A stretch of DNA of 64,000 nucleotides from Altererythrobacter sp. (GTDB taxonomy: Bacteria > Pseudomonadota > Alphaproteobacteria > Sphingomonadales > Sphingomonadaceae). Below the pieces are notes generated by a model that worked only from the letters and a program-made list of their open reading frames with translations, was not told the origin of the DNA and did no database searches. The first letter of the stretch is position 1. The number at the start of each line of letters is the position of its first letter. Position numbers and translations under genes: made by a program. Of this stretch, positions 1 to 8,833 are shown in pieces. The stretch spans positions 1-64,000 of the forward strand of contig JAFKFN010000012.1 of NCBI GenBank assembly GCA_017308255.1, in the 5' to 3' direction.

Positions 1-189
1 GGAACGCAGCAGAGCAGCCTGGCGGCGCTGCGCGAGGCGTCCGACACGTCCTACTTCAAGGATGACAAGGGCCTGTGGGTCAAGCTCGTGGCCTCGAACA
101 CCGGCGCCGCGGCCGGCCCGGCCCGCGGACCAGCTGCGCCAACCGGCCTTCAGGTCAGCAGGCACATCCAGGTCAGCTCCGCCCGCTGA
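1..189 (+). CDS. 3' end of an unrecognised protein
   Basis: An open frame enters from the left edge in frame 1 and ends at TGA 187-189, giving the last 62 residues of a protein whose start lies outside the window. The visible part contains YFKDDKGLWVKLVASNTG and then an Ala/Pro/Gly-rich tail. I do not recognise the family. Codon use matches the neighbouring genes, and a strong hairpin follows 11 bases after the stop, which supports a real gene end here. No link to the phosphate genes that follow can be shown. Confidence 0.5.
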   Translation, partial: GTQQSSLAALREASDTSYFKDDKGLWVKLVASNTGAAAGPARGPAAPTGLQVSRHIQVSSAR

Positions 190-200
190 TCGGACAGCAA

Positions 201-227
201 CCCCCGGCGCAGGCCACGCGCCGGGGG
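201..227 (+). terminator. Rho-independent-like hairpin after the first gene
   Basis: A perfect 10-bp inverted repeat (CCCCCGGCGC at 201-210 and GCGCCGGGGG at 218-227) has a 7-nt loop. It sits just after the stop at 189. There is no clear T-run, so it is a strong stem without the classic tail. It probably insulates phoR from the upstream gene. Confidence 0.6.
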
Positions 228-348
228 TGGCGGCCGGATGAACCGGCACCGCGAAGCCAGGAACCGACCATCGTCTTCCGGCCATCATCATCCGGCCGGC
301 ATGTTCGCGCTGGAAGCTGTCACAATCCCCCTCTAAAGCCTGCGATCC

Positions 349-1530
349 ATGGAGCAGGGGCGCTATTTTCCCATAGCCGGCATGGTGATCGCCCTGGTGA
401 CGGGGCTCATCATGATCTTCGCCGGTGTGAGCGGCTGGCTGGTCGGCGCGGCGGTGCTGATCTGGATCGGTTCGTTCTGGCTGGCCGTGCCCCCACCGCC
501 CGCCTCCACGGCCGATCCGCGCGAAGGGGTGCAGCTCACCACCAGCGGCATGCGCGATCTGGTGGAGCATTCGGGCCTGCCGATGGTCCTGCTCGACAGC
601 AACCGCATCATCATCGCCAATGCCGCCGCGCGCGAGGTGATGGGCGAGCACATGCTGGGGCAGGATGCGCGCGTCGTCTTCCGCCACCCGGAAGCGGTGG
701 ACCTGCTCACCCGGCCCGAAGGGGGCAGCGCGACGATCCACGGTCTCACCGGCACGCGCAGCAACTGGCAGGTCAGCCGCCACCCGATCGACCAGCGTTA
801 CAGCCTGATCGAACTGGTCAACCGCACGGCGGAAGCGGACGTCAGCCGCGCGCACACCGATTTCGTGGCCAATGCCAGCCACGAGCTGCGTACCCCCCTC
901 GCCTCGATCATCGGCTATATGGAGACCCTGGCCGACGCCCAGGCGGATATCGATCCCGAACGCACCGCGCGCTTCCACACCACGGTGCTGCGCGAGGCGC
1001 GGCGGTTGCAGGCGCTGGTCAGCGATCTCATGTCGCTTTCGCGCGTGGAGGCGGAAAAGCACGACCAGCCGCGCGAGCCGGTGGACCTGATCCCCCTGGT
1101 CCAGCAGGCCGCGCGCGACGGCGCGACGCATGACCGGCAGGATCGGCTGGAATTCGCTCTCGGCGAAAAGACGCTGATGGTGCGCGGCGATCGCAACCAG
1201 CTGGAACAGCTCGTCCGCAACCTGGTGGAAAATGCCTTCAAGTACGGATCGGCCGATGCGCCGGTGACGGTGGGCGTTGAGCGCGGGGAGCGCGACATGG
1301 CGATCCTTTCGGTGCGCGATCGCGGCGAAGGCATCGCGCCCGAGCATATCCCGCACCTGACCCGCCGGTTCTACCGCACGGACCCCGGCCGCAGCCGCGC
1401 CGCCGGCGGCACCGGGCTGGGCCTGGCGATCGTCAAGCATATCGTGGAACGCCATCGCGGCCGCCTGGACATCGCCAGCCAGCCCGGCTCCGGCACATGC
1501 GTCACCATCGCCCTGCCCCTGGCGGCCTGA
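349..1530 (+). CDS. phoR: Phosphate regulon sensor histidine kinase PhoR
   Basis: A 393-residue inner-membrane histidine kinase that controls PhoB according to phosphate supply through the Pst system. Two membrane segments lie at about residues 8-27 and 30-47 with almost no periplasmic loop, as in PhoR. A PAS-like region covers about 70-160. The H-box FVANASHELRTPLASIIGY carries the phospho-accepting His178. The N-box lies near 287-299 (NLVENAFKYG), and the ATP lid motifs are DRGEGIAP (324-331) and GGTGLGLA (353-360). Length is typical for alphaproteobacterial PhoR, which lacks a large sensor domain. It heads the cluster porin-pstSCAB-phoU-phoB, with phoB at the far end rather than beside it. 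The ATG at 349 is the first in frame before the first membrane helix. Confidence 0.93.
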   Translation: MEQGRYFPIAGMVIALVTGLIMIFAGVSGWLVGAAVLIWIGSFWLAVPPPPASTADPREGVQLTTSGMRDLVEHSGLPMVLLDSNRIIIANAAAREVMGEHMLGQDARVVFRHPEAVDLLTRPEGGSATIHGLTGTRSNWQVSRHPIDQRYSLIELVNRTAEADVSRAHTDFVANASHELRTPLASIIGYMETLADAQADIDPERTARFHTTVLREARRLQALVSDLMSLSRVEAEKHDQPREPVDLIPLVQQAARDGATHDRQDRLEFALGEKTLMVRGDRNQLEQLVRNLVENAFKYGSADAPVTVGVERGERDMAILSVRDRGEGIAPEHIPHLTRRFYRTDPGRSRAAGGTGLGLAIVKHIVERHRGRLDIASQPGSGTCVTIALPLAA

Positions 1531-1575
1531 CGATCCGATCCCGCTCGCCCGCCCACCTGTGGACAAGCCGCCAGC

Positions 1576-1593
1576 CTGTCACAGCATCGTAAT
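1576..1593 (+). promoter_or_regulatory. Candidate Pho box before the porin gene
   Basis: The half-site CTGTCAC (1576-1582) matches the PhoB consensus CTGTCAY fully. After 4 nt a weaker half-site TCGTAAT (1587-1593) follows, which keeps four of seven consensus bases. The 11-bp phase (TGTC at 1577, CGTA at 1588) is the same as in the array before pstS. It lies 46 bp upstream of the porin ATG. Assignment is from motif and context only. Confidence 0.5.
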
Positions 1594-1639
1594 AATAGGC
1601 ACATAGCGCGGACACGTTCTCGAAACAGAAGTGTAACGC

Positions 1640-2806
1640 ATGCTCCGCTTCCCGATGGTCCTTCTCTGCAGCGCGCTCGCCGGGCTTCCGCTTTCAGCGC
1701 ATGGCCAGGAGGCCGCTTCCACGGGCGAATGGTCGATCAAGCCGCGCGGGCGCGTGCAACTGGACGCCTCGGATATCGGCGTGCCGCCCGCCCTGGCCGG
1801 CGACGGCTTCGGGACGGCGGCCGAAGTGCGGCGGGCTTACCTGGGCGTGGACGGAACCGCGCCGGGCAATGTCAGCTATCGGCTGGAAGCCGATGTCTCG
1901 GGCTCGTCGATCCTGCTCACGGATGCTTATCTCGCTTACCAGCCAACGCGCGGCGTCACGCTGACTCTGGGGCAGCACAAGCCGTTTTCCGGCCTTGAGG
2001 AACAGACCAGCGACTTGTTCACCTCCATGCTCGAGCGGGCGGCTTTCACGTCCGCCTTCGGGTTCGGGCGGCGTCTGGGCGTCAGCGGCGCTTATTCGGA
2101 AGGGGACCTGCTGATCCAACTCGGTGCTTTCACCGTGAACGCGGCTGATCTCGACGCCGAAAGCGACAGCTTCGGCGTGGACGGCCGCGTGGTATTCAGC
2201 CCGCAAGTGGGCCCTGGCACGCTGCACCTGGGCGCATCCGCCCATTGGCGCGATCTCGACGATGCCGCGGGTTCCGTCCGCTATCGCGCGCGGCCTTTCA
2301 CCCACGCGACCGACGCGCGCCTGGTCGACACGGGAGCCATCGGCGCCAGCGGCGAGCGCAGCTTCGGTGCCGAGCTGGCCTATATCGCCGGGCCGCTTCA
2401 CGCCACGCTCGAAGGCCATCGGATCACCGTGCTGCGCCCCGGCCTGCCCGATCCCAGCTTCGCCGGCGGCTATGCCGAAATCGGCCTGCTGCTGACGCCG
2501 GGCGACACCACGGGCTACAAGAACGGCGTTTACGACCGCATCCGGCCGACACGCCCGGTAACCGAAGGCGGCCCCGGCGCCGTGCAGGTGAACGCCCGTT
2601 ATGACAGGCTCGACCTCGACAGCGGGCCGATCAAGGGCGGGCGCCAGCAGGCCCTGGCGCTGTCGGCGGTGTGGGCCCTGACGGCCACAGTGCGCCTCCA
2701 GGCCAATTATGGCCACTTGTGGATCTCGGATGCCGCTGTCCCGGCGGGCGCCGATGCCGATTACCAGGCCGATGTCGTCGGCCTGCGCGCGCAATTCGAC
2801 TTTTGA
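1640..2806 (+). CDS. OprO/OprP-type phosphate-selective porin
   Basis: A 388-residue outer-membrane protein with an N-terminal signal peptide (MLRFPMVLLCSALAGLPLSA, probable cleavage near residue 22). The mature part is built of alternating beta-strands and ends in an aromatic residue (RAQFDF), typical of outer-membrane barrels. Segments such as RRAYLGVDGTAPGNVSYRLE and LTLGQHKPFSGLEEQTSD resemble the phosphate-selective porin O/P family, which forms trimers that let phosphate or polyphosphate through the outer membrane. Its place between phoR and pstS and the Pho-box-like site upstream support a phosphate-uptake role. Substrate specificity is inferred from family and context; the lysine ring of OprP was not checked residue by residue. 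Confidence 0.85.
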   Translation: MLRFPMVLLCSALAGLPLSAHGQEAASTGEWSIKPRGRVQLDASDIGVPPALAGDGFGTAAEVRRAYLGVDGTAPGNVSYRLEADVSGSSILLTDAYLAYQPTRGVTLTLGQHKPFSGLEEQTSDLFTSMLERAAFTSAFGFGRRLGVSGAYSEGDLLIQLGAFTVNAADLDAESDSFGVDGRVVFSPQVGPGTLHLGASAHWRDLDDAAGSVRYRARPFTHATDARLVDTGAIGASGERSFGAELAYIAGPLHATLEGHRITVLRPGLPDPSFAGGYAEIGLLLTPGDTTGYKNGVYDRIRPTRPVTEGGPGAVQVNARYDRLDLDSGPIKGGRQQALALSAVWALTATVRLQANYGHLWISDAAVPAGADADYQADVVGLRAQFDF

Positions 2807-2821
2807 AAGGGCTGGGGGATG

Positions 2822-2860
2822 TGTCCGTTTCATGTCGGAAATTTGTCGTCGTTCCGTAAT
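2822..2860 (+). promoter_or_regulatory. Tandem Pho-box array before pstS
   Basis: Three exact TGTC cores occur at 2822, 2833 and 2844, each 11 bp apart, and a fourth, degenerate core (CGTA) sits at 2855 in the same phase. PhoB dimers bind direct repeats with this 11-bp period, so the site can hold two dimers. It ends 43 bp before the pstS start codon. The spacing is read directly; PhoB binding is inferred. Confidence 0.7.
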
Positions 2861-2902
2861 ACTCCATGCCTAGCAGGCTAGGCGTCATTCAGGGGAAGCC
2901 TC

Positions 2903-3940
2903 ATGAAATCGATCCTGCGCACCTCGCTTGTCGCCCTTTGCGCGGCGTCGCTGGCCGCTTGCGGCAGCGGTTCGGACACCCGCGCTTCGGTTCGCGCGGT
3001 CGGTTCGTCGACCGTCTATCCCTTCGCCAAGCTCGTCGCGGAGAATTTCGCCCGCTCCAATCCCGATTTCACGTCCCCGATCATCGAATCGACCGGCAGC
3101 GGCGCGGGCATCCAGCTGTTCTGCGCCGGTGTGGGCGCGGATACGCCTGACATCGCCAACGCCTCGCGGCGGATGAAGGAAAGCGAGTTCCAGGCCTGCC
3201 AGAGGAACGGCGTCACCGAGATCACCGAGATCCAGGTGGGCCTCGACGGCATCGCCTTCGCCTCGGCCAAAGGCGGCATCACGATGAACCTGACGCCGGA
3301 GATCGTCTATCGCGCGCTGGCGGCGAAGCCTTTCGGCAAGGAGCAGGCGGCCAAAACCTGGCGCGATGTGGACCCCAGCCTGCCCAACCAGCCGATCCTG
3401 GTCTATGGCCCGCCTTCCACCTCGGGCACGCGTGACGCGCTCAAGGAACTGATCCTGATCCCCGGCTGCGACAGCAATGCGGAGATGAAGGCGCTCAAGG
3501 GCAACAATGCCCAGCAGCACGAACAGCTCTGCACCGAACTGCGCCGCGACGGCGCCTATGTGGACCAGGGCGAGCAGGACAATCTCATCGTCCAGAAGAT
3601 CGAAGGCAACCCCAACGCAGTGGGCATTTTCGGCTACTCCTACCTTGAGGAGAACCTGGACAAGGTCCAGGGCCTGACCATGAACGGGGTTGAGCCCACT
3701 TACGAGAACATCGCCGATTTCGATTATCCCGGTGCCCGGCCGCTGTTCATCTACGTCAAGAACGCGCATCTCGACGCGATCCGGGGCTTGCGCGAATTCG
3801 TGGCCGAATGGGCGAAGTCATGGGGCCGGGATGGCCCGCTGGCCCGCATCGGGCTTGTCGCTAGCCCCGAGGATGTCGCCGCGCGCAGCGCCGCGGCGGC
3901 CGAGACCTTCACCCCGCTCGACGGCGCCGAGTTGAAGTAA
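2903..3940 (+). CDS. pstS: Phosphate ABC transporter substrate-binding lipoprotein PstS
   Basis: A 345-residue periplasmic phosphate-binding protein. The N-terminus is a lipoprotein signal with lipobox LAAC and modified Cys20, so it is probably membrane-anchored. Typical PstS anion-binding segments are visible: AVGSSTVYPFAKLVAENF near residue 32, STGSGAGIQLFC near 63, and PSTSGTRDALKEL near 171 (the T-S-G-T-R phosphate loop). It passes phosphate to the PstC/PstA channel. It starts 43 bp after a tandem Pho-box array and lies 17 bp upstream of pstC, so it is the first gene of the pst operon. Confidence 0.93.
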   Translation: MKSILRTSLVALCAASLAACGSGSDTRASVRAVGSSTVYPFAKLVAENFARSNPDFTSPIIESTGSGAGIQLFCAGVGADTPDIANASRRMKESEFQACQRNGVTEITEIQVGLDGIAFASAKGGITMNLTPEIVYRALAAKPFGKEQAAKTWRDVDPSLPNQPILVYGPPSTSGTRDALKELILIPGCDSNAEMKALKGNNAQQHEQLCTELRRDGAYVDQGEQDNLIVQKIEGNPNAVGIFGYSYLEENLDKVQGLTMNGVEPTYENIADFDYPGARPLFIYVKNAHLDAIRGLREFVAEWAKSWGRDGPLARIGLVASPEDVAARSAAAAETFTPLDGAELK

Positions 3941-3957
3941 AAGGCCCCAACGGCCCT

Positions 3958-5343
3958 ATGTCGCCCGCTCTCCTGCTGCTGCTCGCCCTGGGCTTTGGGC
4001 TGGCCGGATGGCTGGTGGCGCGCGCGCGCGCGTGGAGCTTCCGCCGCGCCGCGCCGCATCACCGCCTGGCATCGCTGCCGGTCTATCACGCCTGGTATGT
4101 GGCGCTGTGGGTCGGCGTGCCGCTGGCGCTGTTCGCTGTGGCCTGGAACGCGCTGGCGCCGCAACTGGTGCTGCAATCCGTGCTTTCCGATCCGGCCGCC
4201 GCCGGTCTGCCGCCGTTCGGCATGCAGCGCGAAACGATTCTGGCGGAGGCGCGGAACGTCGCCACGGGCACGGCGCCGGCGGTGTTCAACGCCGGCGCGC
4301 GCGCACTGGTGGAACCGTTCCGCGAAGCGATCCTGCGCTATAACGTGATCGGCACTGGCGTGGCGCTGCTGATCGGGTTCCTGGCCGGAACCTGGGCCTT
4401 CCTGCGGCTCAAGCCCGATTTCTCGGCGCAGACGCGGGTCGAGCGGGCAGTGATGAGTGTGCTGCTGATCGCCTCGCTCGTGGCGATCCTCACCACGCTG
4501 GGCATCTTCGTCAGCCTGGTGTTCGAGACCATGCGCTTCTTCGGCATGGTCAATCCGGTGGATTTCCTGTTCGGCACTCATTGGGGACCGGACCCGATGA
4601 GCGCCGCCGCCCATCCCGATCCCACGCGTTACGGCGCCTTGCCGCTGTTCTGGGGCACCATCTACATCGGCGCGATCATCGCCATGATCGTGGCCATTCC
4701 GCTGGGGCTGATGAGCGCGGTCTATCTCACCCAATATGCCGATCGCCGCTGGCGCAAATGGCTCAAGCCGGCGCTGGAGATCCTCGCCGGCGTGCCCACG
4801 GTGGTCTATGGCTATTTCGCGGCGCTAACGATCGCCCCGCTGGTGCGCCAGTTCGGCCAGGCCATCGGCATCGCCAATGCCTCGAGCGAAAGCGCGCTGG
4901 CCGCGGGCCTGGTCATGGGGGTGATGATCATCCCGTTCGTCTCCTCGATGGCGGACGATTCCCTTGCCGCCGTGCCGCAGGCGATGCGTGACGGTAGCCT
5001 GGCCATGGGCGCCACCACCAATGAGACGATCCGCCGGGTCCTGCTTCCCGCCGCCCTGCCCGGCATCGTCGCCGGGGTCATGCTGGCGATCAGCCGCGCC
5101 ATCGGCGAAACGATGATCGTGGTCATGGCCGCCGGCGCGGCCGCCAATCTCAGCGCCAATCCGTTCGAGGCGATGACCACCGTGACCTTCCAGATCGTTG
5201 CCATGCTGACGGGCGAAGGCAGTTTCGATCATCCCGCCACGCTGAGCGCCTTCGCCCTCGGCTTCGTGCTGTTCCTGGTGACGCTGGCGCTCAATTTCAT
5301 CGCCCTGCGCGTGGTCAAGCGGTTCCGCGAAGCCTATGAATAA
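3958..5343 (+). CDS. pstC: Phosphate ABC transporter permease PstC
   Basis: A 461-residue inner-membrane permease that forms the phosphate channel with PstA. It is longer than E. coli PstC (about 320 residues) because of an N-terminal extension of about 150 residues with membrane helices near 2-20, 45-65 and 125-145, a form common in alphaproteobacteria. The core starts near residue 160. The EAA-type loop that contacts PstB is visible around AMRDGSLAMGATTNETIRR (about 342-360), followed by LPAALPGIVAGVMLAISRAI. The stop codon overlaps the pstA start by 8 bp (5336-5343), which indicates translational coupling. Confidence 0.92.
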   Translation: MSPALLLLLALGFGLAGWLVARARAWSFRRAAPHHRLASLPVYHAWYVALWVGVPLALFAVAWNALAPQLVLQSVLSDPAAAGLPPFGMQRETILAEARNVATGTAPAVFNAGARALVEPFREAILRYNVIGTGVALLIGFLAGTWAFLRLKPDFSAQTRVERAVMSVLLIASLVAILTTLGIFVSLVFETMRFFGMVNPVDFLFGTHWGPDPMSAAAHPDPTRYGALPLFWGTIYIGAIIAMIVAIPLGLMSAVYLTQYADRRWRKWLKPALEILAGVPTVVYGYFAALTIAPLVRQFGQAIGIANASSESALAAGLVMGVMIIPFVSSMADDSLAAVPQAMRDGSLAMGATTNETIRRVLLPAALPGIVAGVMLAISRAIGETMIVVMAAGAAANLSANPFEAMTTVTFQIVAMLTGEGSFDHPATLSAFALGFVLFLVTLALNFIALRVVKRFREAYE

Positions 5344-6583
5344 GTCCGCCCCCACCCGCACCGCGGCCTTCGAGGCGCGCCTGAAGAAGCGCTACGCGGC
5401 AGAGCGTCGCTTCAGGCTGGCCGGCCTGGGCGCGATCCTGTTCTCGGTCGCGGTGCTGCTGTTCCTGCTGGTCACCATGACGATGAACGGGATCGGCGGT
5501 TTCCAGCGGGCGACGCTCCAAGTCCCTGTGGATTTCACCTCGGTCGGCATCACCATGCCGCAAGACCTGGGCGACAAGCCGGCCCGCATGCGGGCGCTCG
5601 AACGCCAGGGCCTGCCCGACCTCGTGCGCTTCAGCGCCGAGCAGGCACTGGGCGAGGAAGCGGCCGGCGAGCTTGGCTCTTCCGCCTGGCGCGCGGTGGC
5701 CGAAGCCGTGGCGGACGATCCGAAGCTGCTGGCCGGCAAGGCGGAATTCGCCCTTCCGGCGAGCGGCAACCTCGCCAGCGCCTTCAGCGGCGACGGGCAG
5801 GTGCGGTTGCAGCCCCTCGCCCACCGCCTCGCCGCGGAAGGCAAGCTCAAGGACAGCTTCGATCCGGGCTTCCTCACCCGGTCCGACGCCACCGATCCGC
5901 AGGAAGTCGGCATCTGGGGCGCGCTCAAGGGCTCTATCCTGACCATGCTGGTCACGCTGGCGTTGGCTTTCCCCATCGGCGTCTTCGCGGCGCTTTACCT
6001 GGAGGAATATGCGCCGCGGAACCGCTGGACCGACCTGATCGAGGTGTCGATCAACAATCTCGCCGCCGTGCCCTCGATCATCTTCGGCCTGCTCGGCCTG
6101 GCCGTGTTCCTGGCCCTGTTCCCGCACATGCGCTCGGCGGCGTTGATCGGGGGCATGACGCTGGCGCTGATGACCATGCCGGTGATCGTCATTTCCGGCC
6201 GCAACGCGATCAAGGCGGTGCCGCCTTCGATCCGCGACGGCGCGATGGCGCTGGGCGCCTCGCCGATCCAGGTGGTGTTCCATCACGTGCTGCCGCTGGC
6301 GCTGCCCGGTATCCTCACCGGCACGATCATCGGCATGGCCCGCGCCCTGGGAGAGACCGCGCCGCTGCTGATGATCGGCATGCGCGCCTTCGTCGCCACC
6401 CCGCCCGGCGGCTTCACCGATCCCGCCACCGTCCTGCCCGTGCAGATATTCCTGTGGTCCGACGAGATCGACCGCGGATTCGTCGAGCGGACCAGCGCCG
6501 CGATCATCGTGCTGCTGGCGTTCCTGCTGGTGATGAACGGCCTGGCCATCTACCTGCGCAACCGGTTCGAGAAGAAATGGTGA
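5336..6583 (+). CDS. pstA: Phosphate ABC transporter permease PstA
   Basis: A 415-residue partner permease of PstC. Residues 1-190 are an extra N-terminal domain of the DUF3333 type: one membrane helix near 27-50 followed by a long periplasmic part. The MetI-like permease core begins near 195 ([20 protein letters not shown]). The ATPase-contact loop is seen in [20 protein letters not shown] (about 301-320), followed by [20 protein letters not shown]. The start ATG overlaps the pstC stop and its own TGA (6581-6583) overlaps the pstB start, so pstC, pstA and pstB are translationally coupled. Confidence 0.92.
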   Translation: MNKSAPTRTAAFEARLKKRYAAERRFRLAGLGAILFSVAVLLFLLVTMTMNGIGGFQRATLQVPVDFTSVGITMPQDLGDKPARMRALERQGLPDLVRFSAEQALGEEAAGELGSSAWRAVAEAVADDPKLLAGKAEFALPASGNLASAFSGDGQVRLQPLAHRLAAEGKLKDSFDPGFLTRSDATDPQEVGIWGALKGSILTMLVTLALAFPIGVFAALYLEEYAPRNRWTDLIEVSINNLAAVPSIIFGLLGLAVFLALFPHMRSAALIGGMTLALMTMPVIVISGRNAIKAVPPSIRDGAMALGASPIQVVFHHVLPLALPGILTGTIIGMARALGETAPLLMIGMRAFVATPPGGFTDPATVLPVQIFLWSDEIDRGFVERTSAAIIVLLAFLLVMNGLAIYLRNRFEKKW

Positions 6584-7359
6584 CCGACTTCAGCAACGAT
6601 CCCGCGCCCAAGATGCGCGCCCGCGACGTTTCCGTGTTCTACGGCAGCACGCAGGCGGTGGATTCCGTGTCCATCGACATCCCCACCGAATACGTGACCG
6701 CCTTCATCGGCCCGTCCGGCTGCGGCAAGTCCACGTTCCTGCGCGCGCTCAATCGGATGAACGACACCATCGCCAGCGCACGGGTGGAAGGCACGATCGA
6801 GCTCGACGGGGAGGATATCTATCGCTCGAAGATGGACGTGGTGCAGCTTCGCGCCCGGGTGGGCATGGTGTTCCAGAAGCCCAACCCCTTCCCCAAGTCG
6901 ATCTTCGAGAACATCGCCTATGGCCCGCGCATCCACGGCCTCGCCTCAGGCCGGGCGGATCTCGAGGCCATCGTCGAAAAGTCGCTGCGCCGCGCCGGCC
7001 TGTGGGACGAGGTGAAGGATCGGCTGGGCGATTCCGGCACCGCGCTGTCGGGCGGCCAGCAGCAGCGCCTGTGCATCGCCCGCGCGATCGCGGTGGAACC
7101 GGAAGTGATCCTGATGGACGAGCCGTGCTCCGCGCTCGATCCCATCGCCACGGCCCGGATCGAGGAACTGATCGACGATCTCAAGGGCCGATACGCGATC
7201 GTGATCGTCACCCATTCGATGCAGCAGGCGGCGCGCGTTTCCCAGCGGACCGCGTTCTTCCACCTTGGAAAGATGGTCGAATATGGCCACACCTCCGACA
7301 TCTTCACCAATCCCCGCGAGGAGCGGACGAAGGATTACATCACAGGGCGGTACGGCTGA
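6577..7359 (+). CDS. pstB: Phosphate ABC transporter ATPase PstB
   Basis: A 260-residue ATPase that drives phosphate import. Walker A is GPSGCGKST (45-53), the ABC signature is LSGGQQQR (157-164), and Walker B is VILMDEP (177-183) followed by CSALDP. The frame is open further upstream into pstA, but family length and the overlap pattern favour ATG 6577 (or GTG 6580), inside the last codons of pstA. The stop TGA 7357-7359 shares one base with the phoU ATG. PstB with PhoU also transmits the phosphate signal to PhoR. Confidence 0.94.
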   Translation: MVTDFSNDPAPKMRARDVSVFYGSTQAVDSVSIDIPTEYVTAFIGPSGCGKSTFLRALNRMNDTIASARVEGTIELDGEDIYRSKMDVVQLRARVGMVFQKPNPFPKSIFENIAYGPRIHGLASGRADLEAIVEKSLRRAGLWDEVKDRLGDSGTALSGGQQQRLCIARAIAVEPEVILMDEPCSALDPIATARIEELIDDLKGRYAIVIVTHSMQQAARVSQRTAFFHLGKMVEYGHTSDIFTNPREERTKDYITGRYG

Positions 7360-8027
7360 TGGCTGAACACACGGTCAAGGCGTTCGACGAAGACATCACC
7401 CGCCTGCGCGGGCTTGTCGCCGAGATGGGCGGGCTCGCCGAAGTCGCCATCGCCGAAGGGATGCAGGCGCTCGTCACCGGCGACGAGGAACTGGCAAAGG
7501 CCGTGGTCGCGCGCGACAAGAAGCTCGACGCGCTGGAAGGCGAAGTGGATGCCATGGCCATCCGCACCATCGCCTTGCGCGCACCCATGGCCGACGACTT
7601 GCGGGAGATCATCGCCGCCCTGAAGATCGGCGGTGTGCTCGAACGGATCGGCGATTACGCCAAGAACATCGCCAAGCGCGCCCCGCGCATCGAAGGCCGC
7701 AGCCGGTTCGAGCCGCTGACCCTGATCCCCGCCATGGGCGAGATCGCCGCCGAGATGGTGCATGACGTGCTCACCGCCTTCGCCGCGCGCGATCCCGTGC
7801 TGGCCCGCGAAGTGATCGAGCGCGACGAGAAGGTGGATGCCTTCTATGAAAGCATCTTCCGCAACCTCGTCAGCTACATGGTGGAAAATCCCGCGACGAT
7901 CAGCAGCGCCGCCCAGCTTCTGTTCGTCGCCCGCAACCTGGAACGGATCGGCGACCATGCCACCAACGTGGCCGAAATGGTCCACTTCGCCGCCGTGGGC
8001 ACCTATCCGGAAGACATCGAGCGTTGA
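7359..8027 (+). CDS. phoU: Phosphate signalling complex protein PhoU
   Basis: A 222-residue cytoplasmic, all-helical protein made of two PhoU repeats. Each repeat carries the metal-binding E/D-x3-D type motif: RDKKLDALEGEVDAMAIRTI near residue 50 and RDEKVDAFYESIFRNLVSYM near 155. PhoU links PstB activity to PhoR and represses the regulon when phosphate is ample. The chosen ATG shares its A with the last base of the pstB stop. The stop codon TGA (8025-8027) lies inside the candidate promoter of phoB. Confidence 0.93.
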   Translation: MAEHTVKAFDEDITRLRGLVAEMGGLAEVAIAEGMQALVTGDEELAKAVVARDKKLDALEGEVDAMAIRTIALRAPMADDLREIIAALKIGGVLERIGDYAKNIAKRAPRIEGRSRFEPLTLIPAMGEIAAEMVHDVLTAFAARDPVLAREVIERDEKVDAFYESIFRNLVSYMVENPATISSAAQLLFVARNLERIGDHATNVAEMVHFAAVGTYPEDIER

Positions 8028-8052
8028 CACATCCTTGTCGCGAAAATGAAAT
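8024..8052 (+). promoter_or_regulatory. Candidate sigma-70 promoter of phoB
   Basis: TTGACA (8024-8029), a 17-bp spacer and TGAAAT (8047-8052, four of six matches to TATAAT) form a good promoter whose -35 box overlaps the phoU stop codon. A perfect PhoB half-site CTGTCAT lies on the minus strand at 8053-8059, and TGTC at 8036 is 11 bp from TGAA. phoB may therefore have its own start of transcription and be self-regulated; the second point is weak. Confidence 0.5.
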
Positions 8053-8089
8053 ATGACAGTGCTTAGGCGGAGACGAAGGAGACAAATCC

Positions 8090-8779
8090 GTGTCATCTCC
8101 CAAGTTGCTGCTCGTTGAAGACGATACCGCCCTGGCCGAACTGCTCGAATTCCGGTTCGAGAAAGAAGGCTACGACGTACGGGTCACCGCCGATGGTGAC
8201 GAGGCGCTGATCTATGCCGCGGAAGACGCGCCCGATCTCGTCATCCTCGACTGGCTGATCGAAGGCCCCAGCGGGATCGAGGTCTGCCGCCGCTTGCGCC
8301 GCGACAAGACCACCGCGCACGTCCCCATCATCATGCTCACCGCCCGCGAGGCGGAGGACGATCGCGTGCGCGGGCTGGAAACGGGCGCCGACGATTACCT
8401 CACCAAGCCGTTCTCCCCGCGCGAGCTTCTCGCCCGCGTCGCCGCCGTGCTGCGCCGCGTCCGCCCGGCCCTGGCCGGCGAGACGATCGAGGCGGGCGAC
8501 ATGAAGCTCGACCCCGTGGCCCACCGCGTGGAACGGCGCGGCCGCCCGCTGCAAGTCGGCCCGACCGAATACCGCCTGCTCCGTTTCTTCATGGAACACC
8601 CGCGCCGCGTATTCAGCCGCAACCAGCTGCTCGACGCGGTATGGGGCACCGGCAGCGAGATCGAGGAACGCACCGTTGACGTCCACATCCGCCGCCTGCG
8701 CAAGGCCATCACCATCGACAATGCCCGCGATCCGATCCGGACGGTGCGTTCGGCGGGCTATGCGCTGGAGCCGGTGTAG
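8090..8779 (+). CDS. phoB: Phosphate regulon response regulator PhoB
   Basis: A 229-residue OmpR-type transcription factor that activates the phosphate regulon once phosphorylated by PhoR. The receiver domain spans 1-120, with acidic residues E10-D12, phosphorylated Asp54 (VILDW), switch Thr84 and Lys106 (LTKPFSP). The winged-helix DNA-binding domain occupies about 130-228 and has the recognition segment ERTVDVHIRRLRKAI. The start is GTG 8090, preceded by AAGGAGA at 8076-8082. It closes the cluster that phoR opens. Confidence 0.95.
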   Translation: MSSPKLLLVEDDTALAELLEFRFEKEGYDVRVTADGDEALIYAAEDAPDLVILDWLIEGPSGIEVCRRLRRDKTTAHVPIIMLTAREAEDDRVRGLETGADDYLTKPFSPRELLARVAAVLRRVRPALAGETIEAGDMKLDPVAHRVERRGRPLQVGPTEYRLLRFFMEHPRRVFSRNQLLDAVWGTGSEIEERTVDVHIRRLRKAITIDNARDPIRTVRSAGYALEPV

Positions 8780-8833
8780 CTTTGACCGTCTGATTTCCTA
8801 CCGGTCATTGCGTCCTTGGTTCGGTAACATAGG

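Noticed and set aside
317-323. CTGTCAC before phoR as a Pho box
   Set aside because: A good single half-site, but no second half-site at 11 bp on either side, so it is too weak to claim.
1694-2833. A 379-codon minus-strand frame opposite the porin
   Set aside because: Antisense shadow of a gene with a signal peptide and beta-barrel features.
8784-8810. TGACCG/CGGTCA inverted repeat after phoB as a terminator
   Set aside because: Only six base pairs with a long loop and no T-run.
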